Shown here: positions 1 to 8,583 of the stretch, piece by piece
Layout of the letters: the number at the start of each line of letters is the position of its first letter
Position numbering within the stretch: position 1 is the first letter of the stretch
Source: Comamonas endophytica
Lineage (GTDB): Bacteria; Pseudomonadota; Gammaproteobacteria; Burkholderiales; Burkholderiaceae_C
DNA: 64,000 nucleotides
Direction: 5' to 3'
Assembly: GCF_023634805.2 (NCBI RefSeq)
Contig: NZ_CP106881.1
Coordinates: 3,129,501-3,193,500, forward strand
Made by a program: the position numbers and the translations under genes
Notes under the pieces: model-generated
Told to the model about the DNA's origin: nothing
Database searches by the model: none
Seen by the model: only the letters and a program-made list of their open reading frames with translations

Positions 1-1
1 C

Positions 2-298
2 GTGATTGCCTACCACCCGGCGCTGTGGCCCGTGATCGCGCAGCAGGTGACCGCCGAGCGCGTGGCCGCGCATTTCGCGGCGCGCGCGCCCAGCCATGTC
101 GCGCGCCATGTGCTGCCGCAGCTGCAGGCGATGAATTTCGTGCTCGACGAGGTGCTCGAGGGCGGCGTCAATAGCGCGCTCAATCTCGACACCCATGGCA
201 AGGCGCTGGCCTTCGATCTGCTGCAGATGCAAGTGCTGCTGCCGGCCGATCTGCTGATCCATTGCAAGGGGCCGCAAGAGCTTCCGAAATTCCGTTGA
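2..298 (+). CDS. AtuA-like ferredoxin-fold domain protein (5' end outside window)
   Basis: The reading frame is open to the left edge, so only the last 98 codons are seen. The text around residues 50-80 (FVLDEVLEGGVNSALNLD, then GKALAFDLLQMQVLLP) resembles the C-terminal ferredoxin-fold part of acyclic-terpene-utilisation AtuA-type proteins. In this bacterial group that part often exists as a separate protein of about 100 aa. The preceding GTG at position 2 could be internal, so the true start is not visible. The next gene is a Bug-type receptor on the same strand 33 bp downstream, so the two are probably co-transcribed with a CoA-ester catabolic cluster to the left. The family call is from remembered motifs and the exact role is unknown. 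Confidence 0.6.
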   Translation: MIAYHPALWPVIAQQVTAERVAAHFAARAPSHVARHVLPQLQAMNFVLDEVLEGGVNSALNLDTHGKALAFDLLQMQVLLPADLLIHCKGPQELPKFR

Positions 299-331
299 AT
301 TGACCCATCACGCAACCGAGGAGACAAAAGC

Positions 332-1330
332 ATGAACAAGCCATCCACCTTTTCCTTTCGCCGCCGCACGCTGGGCGCAGGCATTGCCGCTGCACTGGCG
401 CTGGCGGCGCCTGGCGTTTTCGCCCAGGGCGCAGCCAAGTACCCGGCCAAGCCGCTGACCTTTGTCGTGCCCTTTGCCGCGGGCAGCGCCACCGACCAGA
501 TCGCGCGTGCGCTGGGCCAGTTCATCACCCAGGAAACCGGCCAGGCGGTGGTCGTGGAAAACAAGGGCGGCGCCAGCGGCATGCTGGCCGCGCAGGGCGT
601 GGCGCGCGCTGCGCCCGATGGCTACACGGTGCTGATCACCACCAACACCACCCATGCGGCCAACGAGCATCTGTACAAGAAGCTGCCCTATGACCCGGTG
701 AAGGACTTCGCGCCCGTGACGGGCCTGGGCAAGGGCGGGCAGGTGTTGGTGGTGAATGCCGCCTCGCCGCACAAGTCGGTCGCGGACCTCGTGGCCTACG
801 CCAAGGCCAACCCGGGCAAGCTGAGCTTCGGCAGCGGCAGCTCCTCCAGCCGCATGGCCGGCGAAATGCTCAAGCAGCTCGCGGGCGTCGATATCCTGCA
901 TGTGCCCTACAAGAGCAACCCGCTGGCCATCACCGACTTGCTGGGCGGCCAGATCGATCTGATGATCACCGATGTCTCCACCGGGCTGCCGCAGGTGCAG
1001 GCCGGCAAGCTCAAGGCGCTGGGCTTCTCGACGCAGGAGCGCAGCTCCATGCTGCCCGACGTGCCGACCATCGAGCAGGCGGGCGTCAAGGGCTACAACA
1101 TGGGCTACTGGTTCGCCGCCTATCTGCCCGCGGGCACGCCGCCGCAGATCGTGAACCAGCTCAGCACCCTGCTGGGCAAGGCCGTGGAAAGCAAGCAGGC
1201 CGCGAGCTTCTACACGCTCTCCGGCACCAGCCGCTGGCATGGCTCGCCCGAGGAGCTGGCGCGCTTCCAGGCCGAGGAAACCGCCAAGTGGGGCAAGGTG
1301 ATCAAGGCGGCGGGTATCCAGCCTGAATGA
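332..1330 (+). CDS. Bug-family (TctC) periplasmic solute-binding protein
   Basis: A 332-aa periplasmic receptor of the tripartite tricarboxylate/Bug family, which captures small carboxylates. The N-terminus carries arginines (FRRRTLGAG) before a hydrophobic stretch ending FAQ, so export is by Sec or Tat. The mature part opens with YPAKPLTFVVPFAAGS, the usual first beta-strand and ligand loop. Later family blocks are VVVENKGGASG and HVPYKSNPLAITDLLGGQID. The GAGGAG ribosome site at 318-323 fixes the start. No TctA/TctB membrane subunits are adjacent, which is normal for the expanded Bug sets of this family of bacteria. The ligand cannot be read from sequence. A hairpin at 1346-1367 follows the stop. 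Confidence 0.93.
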   Translation: MNKPSTFSFRRRTLGAGIAAALALAAPGVFAQGAAKYPAKPLTFVVPFAAGSATDQIARALGQFITQETGQAVVVENKGGASGMLAAQGVARAAPDGYTVLITTNTTHAANEHLYKKLPYDPVKDFAPVTGLGKGGQVLVVNAASPHKSVADLVAYAKANPGKLSFGSGSSSSRMAGEMLKQLAGVDILHVPYKSNPLAITDLLGGQIDLMITDVSTGLPQVQAGKLKALGFSTQERSSMLPDVPTIEQAGVKGYNMGYWFAAYLPAGTPPQIVNQLSTLLGKAVESKQAASFYTLSGTSRWHGSPEELARFQAEETAKWGKVIKAAGIQPE

Positions 1331-1547
1331 TCTGATGCCCGGCAAACCCTGTCGTTTACGGCAGGGTCAAGAGCGCGGACAGCGAAGCGGTCCCGGCTGT
1401 TGGATGTTGCCCTTGGCGACTGTGGCCTGTTGACATACTTGACCACAGCTGGCTCCCGGCGCGCCGCCAAATACGGGGCCACCCAAGAGCTTCAGCCCAT
1501 AGTTTGTTTTTCCTGGCAGGTTGGCGCTTCTTGTCGATAATCCTTTC

Positions 1548-1637
1548 ATGCAGCGCCTGCAAGCCTTCCGGTTTGAGCTCATGCCCGACGGCAGGCAGCG
1601 GCGCGACATGCGCCGTTTCGCCGGGGCCTGCCGGTTT
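1548..1637 (+). pseudogene. tnpB: TnpB (IS200/IS605 OrfB) relic, N-terminal piece
   Basis: Starting at ATG 1548, the frame encodes MQRLQAFRFELMPDG and then RRDMRRFAGACRF, a close match to the conserved N-terminus of TnpB-type RNA-guided nucleases. The frame then leaves the family, and the next recognisable TnpB text lies in a different frame a few bases downstream. About 300 central codons, including the first two RuvC acidic motifs, are therefore missing. This is an internally deleted remnant and not a functional nuclease. Confidence 0.72.
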
Positions 1638-1639
1638 GC

Positions 1640-1906
1640 TACACCAGCCAGACATGTCCGCACTGCGGCCATGTCAGCCAGGACAATCGCCGCACACAAG
1701 CGGCCTTCATGTGCCAGGCCTGCGGCCATGGCGACCATGCCGATGTGGTGGGCGCCATCAATGTTCTGGAGCGCGGACTGCGCTTGTCAGCCTGTGGAGG
1801 GAAAGGCTCTGGTCGAGGCCGAAAGACATCGGCGCAACCGGTCTCGGTGAAACCGGAACCCACCGAAGCGACTGTGCAGGAGCTTCAATCCTGCATAGCG
1901 CCGTAG
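1640..1906 (+). pseudogene. tnpB: TnpB relic, C-terminal zinc-ribbon and RuvC-III piece
   Basis: From 1640 the frame reads TSQTCPHCGHVSQDN, then FMCQACGHGDHADVVGAIN. This is the CxxC...CxxC zinc ribbon of TnpB, followed by the final RuvC motif with its catalytic Asp in HADVVGA. The frame continues to the TAG at 1904-1906 with a low-complexity basic tail. It is out of frame with the N-terminal piece at 1548-1637, which abuts it directly. The pair therefore represents one transposon gene that suffered a large internal deletion. In intact elements this 3' end overlaps the guide (omega) RNA. Confidence 0.75.
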
Positions 1907-1941
1907 GAATCCCCTGCCTTCAGGCAGGGGAGGAGGTCAAC
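1907..1941 (+). mobile_element. IS200/IS605-type right-end hairpin
   Basis: Directly after the TnpB stop is a perfect 8-bp stem, CCCCTGCC-TTCA-GGCAGGGG (1911-1930), followed by AGGAGGTCAAC. This has the form and position of the right-end subterminal hairpin of OrfB-only IS200/IS605 elements. In living elements that hairpin is also the 3' scaffold of the omega RNA. The bases after 1941 would be the guide if the RNA were still made. The matching left end was not identified with certainty. A weaker hairpin at 1346-1367, followed by TCAAG, may be the left end or another relic. Confidence 0.6.
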
Positions 1942-2117
1942 GGGCTGGAATCGGCGCATCAGTCGGGCTTTTTTCCGACAGCGCCGGGGGCATGGCGCAC
2001 GGAGGTTTACTGCACAATGCGTCAACAGCGCTGCCTCGGGCGATGCTCCCGGGCAATGCCGTCAGCTCGCATTTTGGTGCGAAGTCATCCACGTGAATCG
2101 ATAAAAAGGGCTTTGCA

Positions 2118-2366
2118 ATGGATACCTTGAACCCCCCCACCTTTTCCCAACTGTTCGCGCAGCTGGGCCTGCCCGATGACGACGCAGGCATTGCGGCGTT
2201 CATCCGCGAGCATGCCCCCCTGGATTCCGCCATCCTGCTGCCCGATGCGCCGTTCTGGACGCCCGCGCAGTCGCGCATGCTGCGCGAAGGCCTGGGCGCC
2301 GACGCCGAGTGGGCGCCGGTGATCGACCACCTCAACGTCTCGCTGCGCGCCCACCCCGAGGAGTGA
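2118..2366 (+). CDS. DUF2789 family protein
   Basis: An 82-aa cytoplasmic protein with the DUF2789 pattern: an N-terminal LFAQLGLPDDDAGIAAFI helix, the central block DAPFWTPAQSRMLREGL, and a terminal helix with AEWAPVIDHLNVSL. Family members are small acidic helical proteins of about 75-85 aa with no assigned biochemical role, so no function is proposed. The gene stands alone. It is separated from the upstream IS relic by about 180 bp of unassigned sequence and is convergent with the cation-efflux gene that ends 13 bp away. Confidence 0.85.
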   Translation: MDTLNPPTFSQLFAQLGLPDDDAGIAAFIREHAPLDSAILLPDAPFWTPAQSRMLREGLGADAEWAPVIDHLNVSLRAHPEE

Positions 2367-2379
2367 AGCGCCGGGTCCG

Positions 2380-3342
2380 TCACCGCGCGTGCGGACCCTG
2401 CAGCTCCCCCGGGGGATCGACCTGCACCGTGGCATGCGCAATGGCATGCTTTTCGCGCAACTGCCGCGCCACGCGCGCCGGCAGTGCCAGGGGATCGGTG
2501 CCGGGCGCAGGTGTGACATGCACCGTGGCCACCACGCGGTCATCGGTCAGCGTCCAGGCATGGAAGTGCCCCACCTCCGCGATTTCAGGCAGGCCGGCAA
2601 TGTCGGCCTGCACGCCCTCCACATCCAGCCCGCGCGGCACCGCCTGCAGCAGGATCAACAGCGAATCCGACACCAGGCTCCACGCCGAGCGCACCACCAG
2701 CACCGACACCAGCACCGAGAGAATCGGGTCGAGCACGGTCCAGCCGGTGTAGAGAATGCCGATGGCTGCGGCAATCGCGCCAATCGAGCCCAGCAGGTCG
2801 CCCACCACATGCAGCAGCGCGCCGCGCAGGTTGCCGTCGCCCTGGTGTCCGCGCATCAGCACCCAGGCTCCGGCGAGATTGATGATCAATCCGACGACGG
2901 CCACGCCCAGCATCGGCCCGGCCAGCACTTCGGTCGGCTCGCGAAAGCGCTGCACGGCTTCCCAGGCAATCCACGCCACCAGCAGCAGCAGCGAGGCACC
3001 GTTGGCCAGCGCCGCCAGCACGCGCACGCGGTGAAAGCCATAGGTGCGCTGCTTGTCGGGTGCACGCGCGGCAATGCGGTAGGCGACCAGCGCCAGCAGC
3101 AGCGCCGCCGCGTCGGACAGCATGTGGCCGGCATCGGCGATCAGCGCCAGCGAGCCTGACAGCCAACCGCCCACCACCTGCACCGCGGCATAGGCCAGCG
3201 TCATGATGAACACCCACTGGATGCGGCGCGCGTTGGAGGCCGTCACGGAGGGGGCATGGTTGTGGGCATGGCCGTTGCCGTGGTCATGCGTGTGGCCATG
3301 ATCGTGGTCATGGTCGTGTGAGTGGTGATCGCTGGTTGGCAT
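2380..3342 (-). CDS. Cation diffusion facilitator, zinc-type exporter (CzcD/ZitB-like)
   Basis: A 320-aa inner-membrane metal/proton antiporter. It begins with a striking His/Asp-rich cytosolic tail (SDHHSHDHDHDHGHTHDHGN), which probably binds metal. Six membrane helices follow. Helix 2 carries HMLSD and helix 5 carries HVVGD, the HxxxD pairs that form the zinc site of the CDF family. The last 90 or so residues are the cytosolic dimerisation domain (VGHFHAWTLTD). The frame extends 28 codons further up to a GTG, but that part looks like non-family sequence, so ATG 3342 is preferred. No regulator is adjacent. Substrate is Zn(II) by family resemblance, with Cd or Co possible. Confidence 0.9.
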   Translation of the reverse strand: MPTSDHHSHDHDHDHGHTHDHGNGHAHNHAPSVTASNARRIQWVFIMTLAYAAVQVVGGWLSGSLALIADAGHMLSDAAALLLALVAYRIAARAPDKQRTYGFHRVRVLAALANGASLLLLVAWIAWEAVQRFREPTEVLAGPMLGVAVVGLIINLAGAWVLMRGHQGDGNLRGALLHVVGDLLGSIGAIAAAIGILYTGWTVLDPILSVLVSVLVVRSAWSLVSDSLLILLQAVPRGLDVEGVQADIAGLPEIAEVGHFHAWTLTDDRVVATVHVTPAPGTDPLALPARVARQLREKHAIAHATVQVDPPGELQGPHAR

Positions 3343-3490
3343 CGGTTCGGCGGGGAAGGCGGTTGGTACCGCCCAGCTTAATTCTTCGTGCGGTTCGCAA
3401 ACAGTATTCGAGGTATGTCCTTGCACGCTTCACGTGCATGAAAAGTTGACTGGTGCTCCGCTCTATCGCTCCATGCGCATTGCCCGCTCT

Positions 3491-3637
3491 CCGTTCGCCC
3501 TGAGCTTGTCGAAGGGTGAGCGGGCTGCTCTCAAGATTCGCTCCGCCCAAGAATTGAACATTCAATGCATGCCATGCGCGTATCGCGCCCAGAAACGCCC
3601 TTCGACGCGGCCGGCGAGGCAGGCTCAGGGCGAACGG
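3491..3637. repeat. Inverted pair of CCTGAGCTTGTCGAAGG-type intergenic repeats
   Basis: The gap between the CDF exporter and fabI (3343-3732) has no gene. It holds a forward copy of a widespread intergenic palindrome unit at 3491-3515 (CCGTTCGCCCTGAGCTTGTC, then GAAGGG). A degenerate inverted copy lies at 3598-3637, ending AGGCTCAGGGCGAACGG and interrupted by GC-rich bases. Together the arms could fold into a long stem with a loop of about 80 nt. A related pair is present at 32261-32316. Such repeats are scattered through many proteobacterial genomes. Confidence 0.65.
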
Positions 3638-3680
3638 TGGTGGAGAGTCGAAGCGCAGTAATGCAGATACGCCCGCAATA

Positions 3681-3713
3681 AGAAAAGGCCATGGGTGCAC
3701 CACCCATGGCCTC
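3681..3713 (-). terminator. Rho-independent terminator of fabI
   Basis: A 12-bp perfect stem (AGGCCATGGGTG / CACCCATGGCCT, 3686-3713) with a tiny loop. On the minus strand it is followed by TTTTCTTATT. It lies 20 bp past the fabI stop. Confidence 0.85.
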
Positions 3714-3732
3714 GGATCGAACCCGGTGCGAT

Positions 3733-4533
3733 TTACACCTGATCAGCGCTCAACCCAGCAGTCTGGCTGAAGCCGCCATCCACATAAGTGATCTCGGCCG
3801 TCACGCCCGCCGCCAGATCCGAGAACATGAACGCCGCCACATTGCCCACATCTTCGGGCGTCACGTTGCGGCGCAGCGGCGAGGCGTCGGCCACGCGGCT
3901 GAGCAGCTTGCCGAAGTCCTTGATGCCGCTGGCGGCCAGGGTCTTGATCGGGCCGGCGGAGATGCCGTTGGCGCGAATCGTGCGGCCGTCTTCGGTGCGG
4001 CCCACGGCTTCGGCCAGATAGCGCACGGAAGCCTCCAGCGAGGCCTTGGCCAGGCCCATGGTGTTGTAGTTGGGGATCGAGCGCAGCGCGCCCAGGTACG
4101 ACAGCGTCAGCAGCGACGACTTGTCGTTGAGGTAGGGCAGGGCGGCCTTGGCCATGGCCGGGAAGCTGTAGGCGCTGATGTCGTGCGCGATGCGGAAGTT
4201 CTCGCGGCTCAGGCCGTCGAGGAAGTTGCCGGCGATCGCCTCGCGCGGCGCGAAGCCGATCGAGTGCAGGAAGCCGTCGAAGGTGCCCCAGGCCTGGCCC
4301 AGGTCGGCAAACAGCTTCTCGATCTGCGCGTCGTCGCCCACGTCGCAGTCGAACACCAGCTTCGAGTCGAAGTCGGCGGCGAACTCGCTGATGCGGTCCT
4401 TGAAGCGCTCGCCCACGTAGCTGAACGCCAGTTCGGCGCCCTGCGCATGGCAGGCCTTGGCCACGCCGTAGGCGATGGAACGGTTGGACAGGACGCCGGT
4501 GATCAGCAGTTTCTTGCCGGTGAGGAAGCCCAT
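3733..4533 (-). CDS. fabI: Enoyl-[acyl-carrier-protein] reductase (NADH) FabI
   Basis: A 266-aa cytoplasmic short-chain reductase performing the last reduction of each fatty-acid elongation cycle, and the target of triclosan. The N-terminus [20 protein letters not shown] is the FabI dinucleotide fold. The catalytic Tyr-x6-Lys is in NYNTMGLAK. The substrate block [12 protein letters not shown] and the NAD block [11 protein letters not shown] are both present. The longer open frame to 4692 is rejected because FabI starts precisely at MGFL and a GGAGA site precedes it. It is divergent from yejA, with 99 bp between starts, and ends at a strong terminator, so it is monocistronic. Confidence 0.97.
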   Translation of the reverse strand: MGFLTGKKLLITGVLSNRSIAYGVAKACHAQGAELAFSYVGERFKDRISEFAADFDSKLVFDCDVGDDAQIEKLFADLGQAWGTFDGFLHSIGFAPREAIAGNFLDGLSRENFRIAHDISAYSFPAMAKAALPYLNDKSSLLTLSYLGALRSIPNYNTMGLAKASLEASVRYLAEAVGRTEDGRTIRANGISAGPIKTLAASGIKDFGKLLSRVADASPLRRNVTPEDVGNVAAFMFSDLAAGVTAEITYVDGGFSQTAGLSADQV

Positions 4534-4632
4534 TGTTTTTCTCCAGGAGTAGTGAGGTGCGCGTTGCGCGAAATTCGGTGCAGCACGCCCGACCGTTGAC
4601 CGCGGCGGTGCTTCGTAGGGCAGAATTGTCGC

Positions 4633-6462
4633 ATGCGCTACTGGATGTTTTCTTTGCTGCTGGCCGGTGTGTCTCCTGCATGGTCCGGACATGCCTATGC
4701 GCTATGGGGGCAGCCGCGCTACCCGCAAGGCTTCGCGCATTTCAATTACGTCAATCCCGAGGCGCCCAAGGGGGGCGAGCTGCGCCTGGTGAGCAATCTG
4801 CGCGTTTCCACTTTCGACAAGTACAACCCGTTCACGATCAAGGGCAACGCCCCCGCCTATCTGGCGAATCTGATGTTCGATTCGCTGCTGACCGGTTCGC
4901 TTGACGAGACCGCGACGGGCTACGGGCTGCTGGCCGAGGATGTGACGGTGGCGCCCGACGGCCTGTCGGCCACCTTCAGGCTGCGCTCCGAGGCGCGCTT
5001 CCACAACGGCCGGCCGGTGCTGGCCGGGGATGTGAAATACAGCTACGAGACGCTGATCGGCCCGCACACCGCGCCCGGCTACAAGACGCTGCTGATCGAT
5101 GTCGCGGGCGCCGACGTGCTGGACGAGCGCACGGTGCGCTTTCGCTTTCGCGTGCCCAACCGCGAGCTGCCGCTCACGGTGGGCGGCCTGCCGATCTTCA
5201 GCCCCGACTGGGGCCGGGGCGCCGATGGCAAGGCCAAGCCCTTTGACCAGGTGGTCATGGAAATTCCCATCGGCAGCGGGCCGTACCGCATAGGTCCCGT
5301 GCGCTTCGGCAAGGACATCACCTATGTGCTCGACCCCGATTACTGGGGCAGGAACCTGGGCGTGCGCAAGGGCACGGCCAACTTCGCGCGCGTGAGCGTG
5401 CGCATCTACAAGGACAACACTGCCAAGCTCGAGGCGCTCAAGGCCGGCGAGTTCGACCTGATGCGCGTGTACAGCGCCGGCGACTGGGCGCGGCGCATCG
5501 ACGGACGGCGCTTTGCCAGCGGCGAACTGGTCAAGGGCGAGTTCGAACACAAGCTGCCTTCGGGTTTCCAGAGCTATGTGCTCAACACGCGCCGGCCCGT
5601 CCTCCAGGATGCGCGCGTGCGCGAGGCGCTGGACCTGGCCATGGATTACGAGTGGATGAACCGCCAGATGTTCTACGGCTCGTACTACCGGGTGCGTGGC
5701 ATGTTCGGCAACACCGCCTGCGAAACGCGCGGCCTGCCGGGCGCCGCCGAGCTGGCGCTGATGGAGCCCTGGCGCGCGCAGATCCCGGCGGCGGCGTTTG
5801 GCGAGATGTACAGCCCGCCGCGCACCGACCCGCCGAATTCGCTGCGCGCCAACCTGCGCCGCGCGCAGCAGCTGCTGCGCGACGCGGGCTGGACGGTGGA
5901 GGGCGGCGTGCTGCGCAATGTGGATGGCCAGCCGCTGGAGCTCGAATACCTCGACAGCGGCGAGGGCAGCCTGCGCACCGTCGCGCCCTGGCAGCGCAAC
6001 CTGGAAAAGCTCGGCATCCAGCTGCGCTACCGCGCGGTGGACTTCGCGCTGTTCCAGCAGCGGCTGCAGAAGTTCGACTTCGACATCGCCACCATCGTCT
6101 ATCCGGGCACGCACAACCCGGGCCAGGAGTTTGCCGATCTGCTGGGCAGCCAGGCCGCCGACACCGAGGACTCCGGCAACTACGCAGGCGTCAAGAGCCC
6201 GGCCGTCGATGCGCTGATCCAGGCCATGACCAGCGCCAAGACAGAAGCCGAGCTGCTGCCGGCCTGCCATGCGCTCGAGCGCGTCATCGCGCACAGCCAC
6301 TATCTGATCCCGCAGTGGAGCGCGGGCACGCACCGCATGGTCTTCAACGACTGGCGCCTGGCGCGCCCCGCCATTGCGCCGCCCTACAGCAACGGCGAGC
6401 TCTGGGCGCTCGATACCTGGTGGGCGCGAAGCCCCGCCTCCAAGCCCCCGAAAGACCGCTGA
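4633..6462 (+). CDS. yejA: Periplasmic oligopeptide-binding protein YejA-like (SBP family 5)
   Basis: A 609-aa extracellular solute-binding protein of family 5, the receptor for the YejABEF ABC importer of peptides (microcin C-type peptides in enterics). A short signal peptide (residues 1-24, ending AYA) precedes the mature [20 protein letters not shown], a hallmark of YejA as opposed to OppA/DppA. The core block [11 protein letters not shown], then [20 protein letters not shown], is typical of the family. The C-terminal half contains [17 protein letters not shown]. Its TGA overlaps the ATG of yejB (TGATG), so the four yej genes form one transcription unit. The ribosome site is weak (AGGGCAG). 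Confidence 0.92.
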   Translation: MRYWMFSLLLAGVSPAWSGHAYALWGQPRYPQGFAHFNYVNPEAPKGGELRLVSNLRVSTFDKYNPFTIKGNAPAYLANLMFDSLLTGSLDETATGYGLLAEDVTVAPDGLSATFRLRSEARFHNGRPVLAGDVKYSYETLIGPHTAPGYKTLLIDVAGADVLDERTVRFRFRVPNRELPLTVGGLPIFSPDWGRGADGKAKPFDQVVMEIPIGSGPYRIGPVRFGKDITYVLDPDYWGRNLGVRKGTANFARVSVRIYKDNTAKLEALKAGEFDLMRVYSAGDWARRIDGRRFASGELVKGEFEHKLPSGFQSYVLNTRRPVLQDARVREALDLAMDYEWMNRQMFYGSYYRVRGMFGNTACETRGLPGAAELALMEPWRAQIPAAAFGEMYSPPRTDPPNSLRANLRRAQQLLRDAGWTVEGGVLRNVDGQPLELEYLDSGEGSLRTVAPWQRNLEKLGIQLRYRAVDFALFQQRLQKFDFDIATIVYPGTHNPGQEFADLLGSQAADTEDSGNYAGVKSPAVDALIQAMTSAKTEAELLPACHALERVIAHSHYLIPQWSAGTHRMVFNDWRLARPAIAPPYSNGELWALDTWWARSPASKPPKDR

Positions 6463-7493
6463 TGTTCATCTATATCCTCAAGCGGCTGCTGTTGATGGTG
6501 CCCACGCTGCTGGGCGTGCTGCTGCTGACATTTGTGGTCATCCAGTTCGTGCCCGGCGGCCCCGTCGAGCAATACCTGGCCGAGGCCAAGGCCGGCGCGG
6601 GCGGCGCGACGGGCGGCGGGGGCGGCATGAACTACCGCGGCGCGCAGGGCGTGGACCCGCAGCGCCTGGAGCAGATCAAGGCCCTCTACGGCTTCGACAA
6701 GCCCGCGCACGAGCGCTTCTTGCAGATGCTCGGCCAGTTCGCGCAGTTCGACCTGGGCCGCAGTTTCTTTCACAACAAGGCGGTGTGGGAGCTGGTGATC
6801 GAGAAGCTGCCGGTGTCGATCAGCCTGGGCCTGTGGACCTTTCTCCTCAGCTACCTGGTGGCGGTGCCGCTGGGCGTGGCCAAGGCGGTGCGCGCCGGCA
6901 CGCGCTTCGATTTCGTCACGACGCTGGTCATTCTCGTGGGCTATGCCATTCCGGGCTTCGTGCTGGGTGTGGCGCTGCTGGTGATCTTCGGCGGGCAGCT
7001 GCAGTGGTTTCCGCTGCGCGGGCTGACTTCCGCCAACTGGGACGAGCTCAGCTGGGGCGCGCGCATCGTGGATTATCTGTGGCATATCGCGCTGCCGGTC
7101 ACGGCCATGGTGGCGGGCAGCTTTGCCGTCACCGCCATGCTGACCAAGAACGCGTTTCTCGAGGAGATACGCAAGCAATATGTGCTCACCGCGCGCGCCA
7201 AGGGCCTGAGCGAGCGCCAGGTGCTCTGGAAGCATGTGTTCCGCAATGCGTTGATTCCGATCATCACCGGTTTTCCCGCGGCCTTCATCGGCGCCTTCTT
7301 CGCCGGCTCGCTGCTGATCGAGACGCTGTTCTCGCTCGACGGTCTGGGGCTGCTGAGCTATGAGAGCGTGATCCGGCGCGACTATCCGGTGGTGCTGGGC
7401 ACGCTGTTCCTGTTCACGCTGATCGGCCTGGTCACCAAGCTGATCGGCGATCTCTGCTATGTCTGGGTGGACCCACGTGTCAAGTTCGATTGA
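6462..7493 (+). CDS. yejB: Peptide ABC transporter permease YejB
   Basis: A 343-aa inner-membrane permease of the binding-protein-dependent family. It starts with [18 protein letters not shown], the first helix of DppB/OppB-type permeases. A periplasmic insert around residues 45-60 is very glycine-rich (GAGGATGGGGGMNYRG), as in YejB orthologues. The EAA cytoplasmic loop, which docks the ATPase, lies near residue 245 (LTARAKGLSERQVLWKHV). The ATG shares bases with the yejA stop. The frame is also open upstream within yejA, but this is a shadow. It overlaps yejE by 35 bp. Confidence 0.93.
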   Translation: MFIYILKRLLLMVPTLLGVLLLTFVVIQFVPGGPVEQYLAEAKAGAGGATGGGGGMNYRGAQGVDPQRLEQIKALYGFDKPAHERFLQMLGQFAQFDLGRSFFHNKAVWELVIEKLPVSISLGLWTFLLSYLVAVPLGVAKAVRAGTRFDFVTTLVILVGYAIPGFVLGVALLVIFGGQLQWFPLRGLTSANWDELSWGARIVDYLWHIALPVTAMVAGSFAVTAMLTKNAFLEEIRKQYVLTARAKGLSERQVLWKHVFRNALIPIITGFPAAFIGAFFAGSLLIETLFSLDGLGLLSYESVIRRDYPVVLGTLFLFTLIGLVTKLIGDLCYVWVDPRVKFD

Positions 7494-8583
7494 CCCCTCT
7501 GCCACGGCGCACGCGCTGCCGCCGCCGGCCCCGGCCATCACGCCCTCGCTTTCTCCCGCACGCCGTGCCTGGCAGCGCTTCAAGCGCAACCGCCTGGGCT
7601 TCTGGAGCCTGATGGTCTTTTGCGCCATGGTGCTGCTGAGCCTGGGGGCGGAGCTGCTGAGCAACGACCGGCCGATCGCCGTGCGCTACCAGGGGCAGAT
7701 GTACTGGCCGCTGTGGAACGACTACCCCGAGACGACCTTTGGCGGCGACTTCGAGACCGCCGCCGACTATCTCGACCCCTTCATTGCCGAGCGCCTGGCG
7801 GAAAAAGGAAACTGGGCGCTCTATACGCCAAACCGCTACGGCCCCAAGACCATCAATTATTTCGCCCAGCAGCCCAATCCTGCAGCGCCCAGCGCGGCCA
7901 ACTGGCTGGGCACCGACGACCGCGGGCGCGACCTGCTGGCGCAGCTGATCTACGGCTTTCGCGTGAGCGTGCTGTTCGCGCTGGCGCTCACTGCCACCGG
8001 GGTGCTGCTGGGTGTCATCACCGGTGCGATCCAGGGCTTCTTTGGCGGGCGCACCGACCTGGCCTTCCAGCGCTTCATAGAGATCTGGGGCTCCATGCCC
8101 GAGCTCTACCTGCTGATCATCTTCAGCGCGCTGTTCGCGCCCAGCATCGCGCTGCTGCTGGTGCTGCTGAGCCTGTTTGGCTGGATGGGGCTGTCGGACT
8201 ACGTGCGCGCCGAGTTCCTGCGCAACCGCCAGCTCGACTACGTGAAGGCGGCGCGCGCGCTGGGCGTGGGCAATGCGCAGATCATCTGGCGCCATATCCT
8301 GCCCAACAGCCTCACGCCGGTGGTCACCTTCCTGCCCTTTCGCATGAGCGCGGCGATTCTCGCGCTGACTTCGCTCGACTTCCTCGGCCTGGGGGTGCCG
8401 CCCGGCACTCCGAGCCTGGGCGAGCTGCTGAGCCAGGGCAAGAACAGCATCGACGCCTGGTGGATTTCGCTGAGCACCTTCGCGGTGCTGGTCAGCACGC
8501 TGCTGCTGCTGACCTTCATGGGCGATGCGCTGCGCGACGCGCTCGATCCCCGCAAGGCCCAGGTAACGGACAGCAAGCCATGA
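7459..8583 (+). CDS. yejE: Peptide ABC transporter permease YejE
   Basis: A 374-aa second permease of the importer. A proline-rich N-terminal tail is followed by RRAWQRFKRNRLGFWSL and the first membrane helix. A periplasmic segment of about 90 residues carries the YejE-specific text YPETTFGGDFETAADY. The later block WLGTDDRGRDLLAQLIYG is the DppC/OppC family signature. The EAA loop is VKAARALGVGNAQIIWRHILPN, cut here to its core. The ATG at 7459 overlaps yejB by 35 bp. An in-frame GTG at 7477 would shorten the overlap and is an alternative start. The stop overlaps the yejF ATG. Confidence 0.92.
   Translation: MSGWTHVSSSIDPSATAHALPPPAPAITPSLSPARRAWQRFKRNRLGFWSLMVFCAMVLLSLGAELLSNDRPIAVRYQGQMYWPLWNDYPETTFGGDFETAADYLDPFIAERLAEKGNWALYTPNRYGPKTINYFAQQPNPAAPSAANWLGTDDRGRDLLAQLIYGFRVSVLFALALTATGVLLGVITGAIQGFFGGRTDLAFQRFIEIWGSMPELYLLIIFSALFAPSIALLLVLLSLFGWMGLSDYVRAEFLRNRQLDYVKAARALGVGNAQIIWRHILPNSLTPVVTFLPFRMSAAILALTSLDFLGLGVPPGTPSLGELLSQGKNSIDAWWISLSTFAVLVSTLLLLTFMGDALRDALDPRKAQVTDSKP

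Noticed and set aside
1346..1367. Hairpin ACCCTG/CAGGGT after the first Bug gene as a terminator
   Set aside because: There is no U tract. The following TCAAG resembles an IS200/IS605 end, so it may be a transposon end. It is too weak to list as a separate feature.
4633..6462. Start of yejA placed further upstream
   Set aside because: The signal peptide and the LWGQPRYP mature start match YejA at 4633, and upstream sequence is the divergent fabI promoter region.
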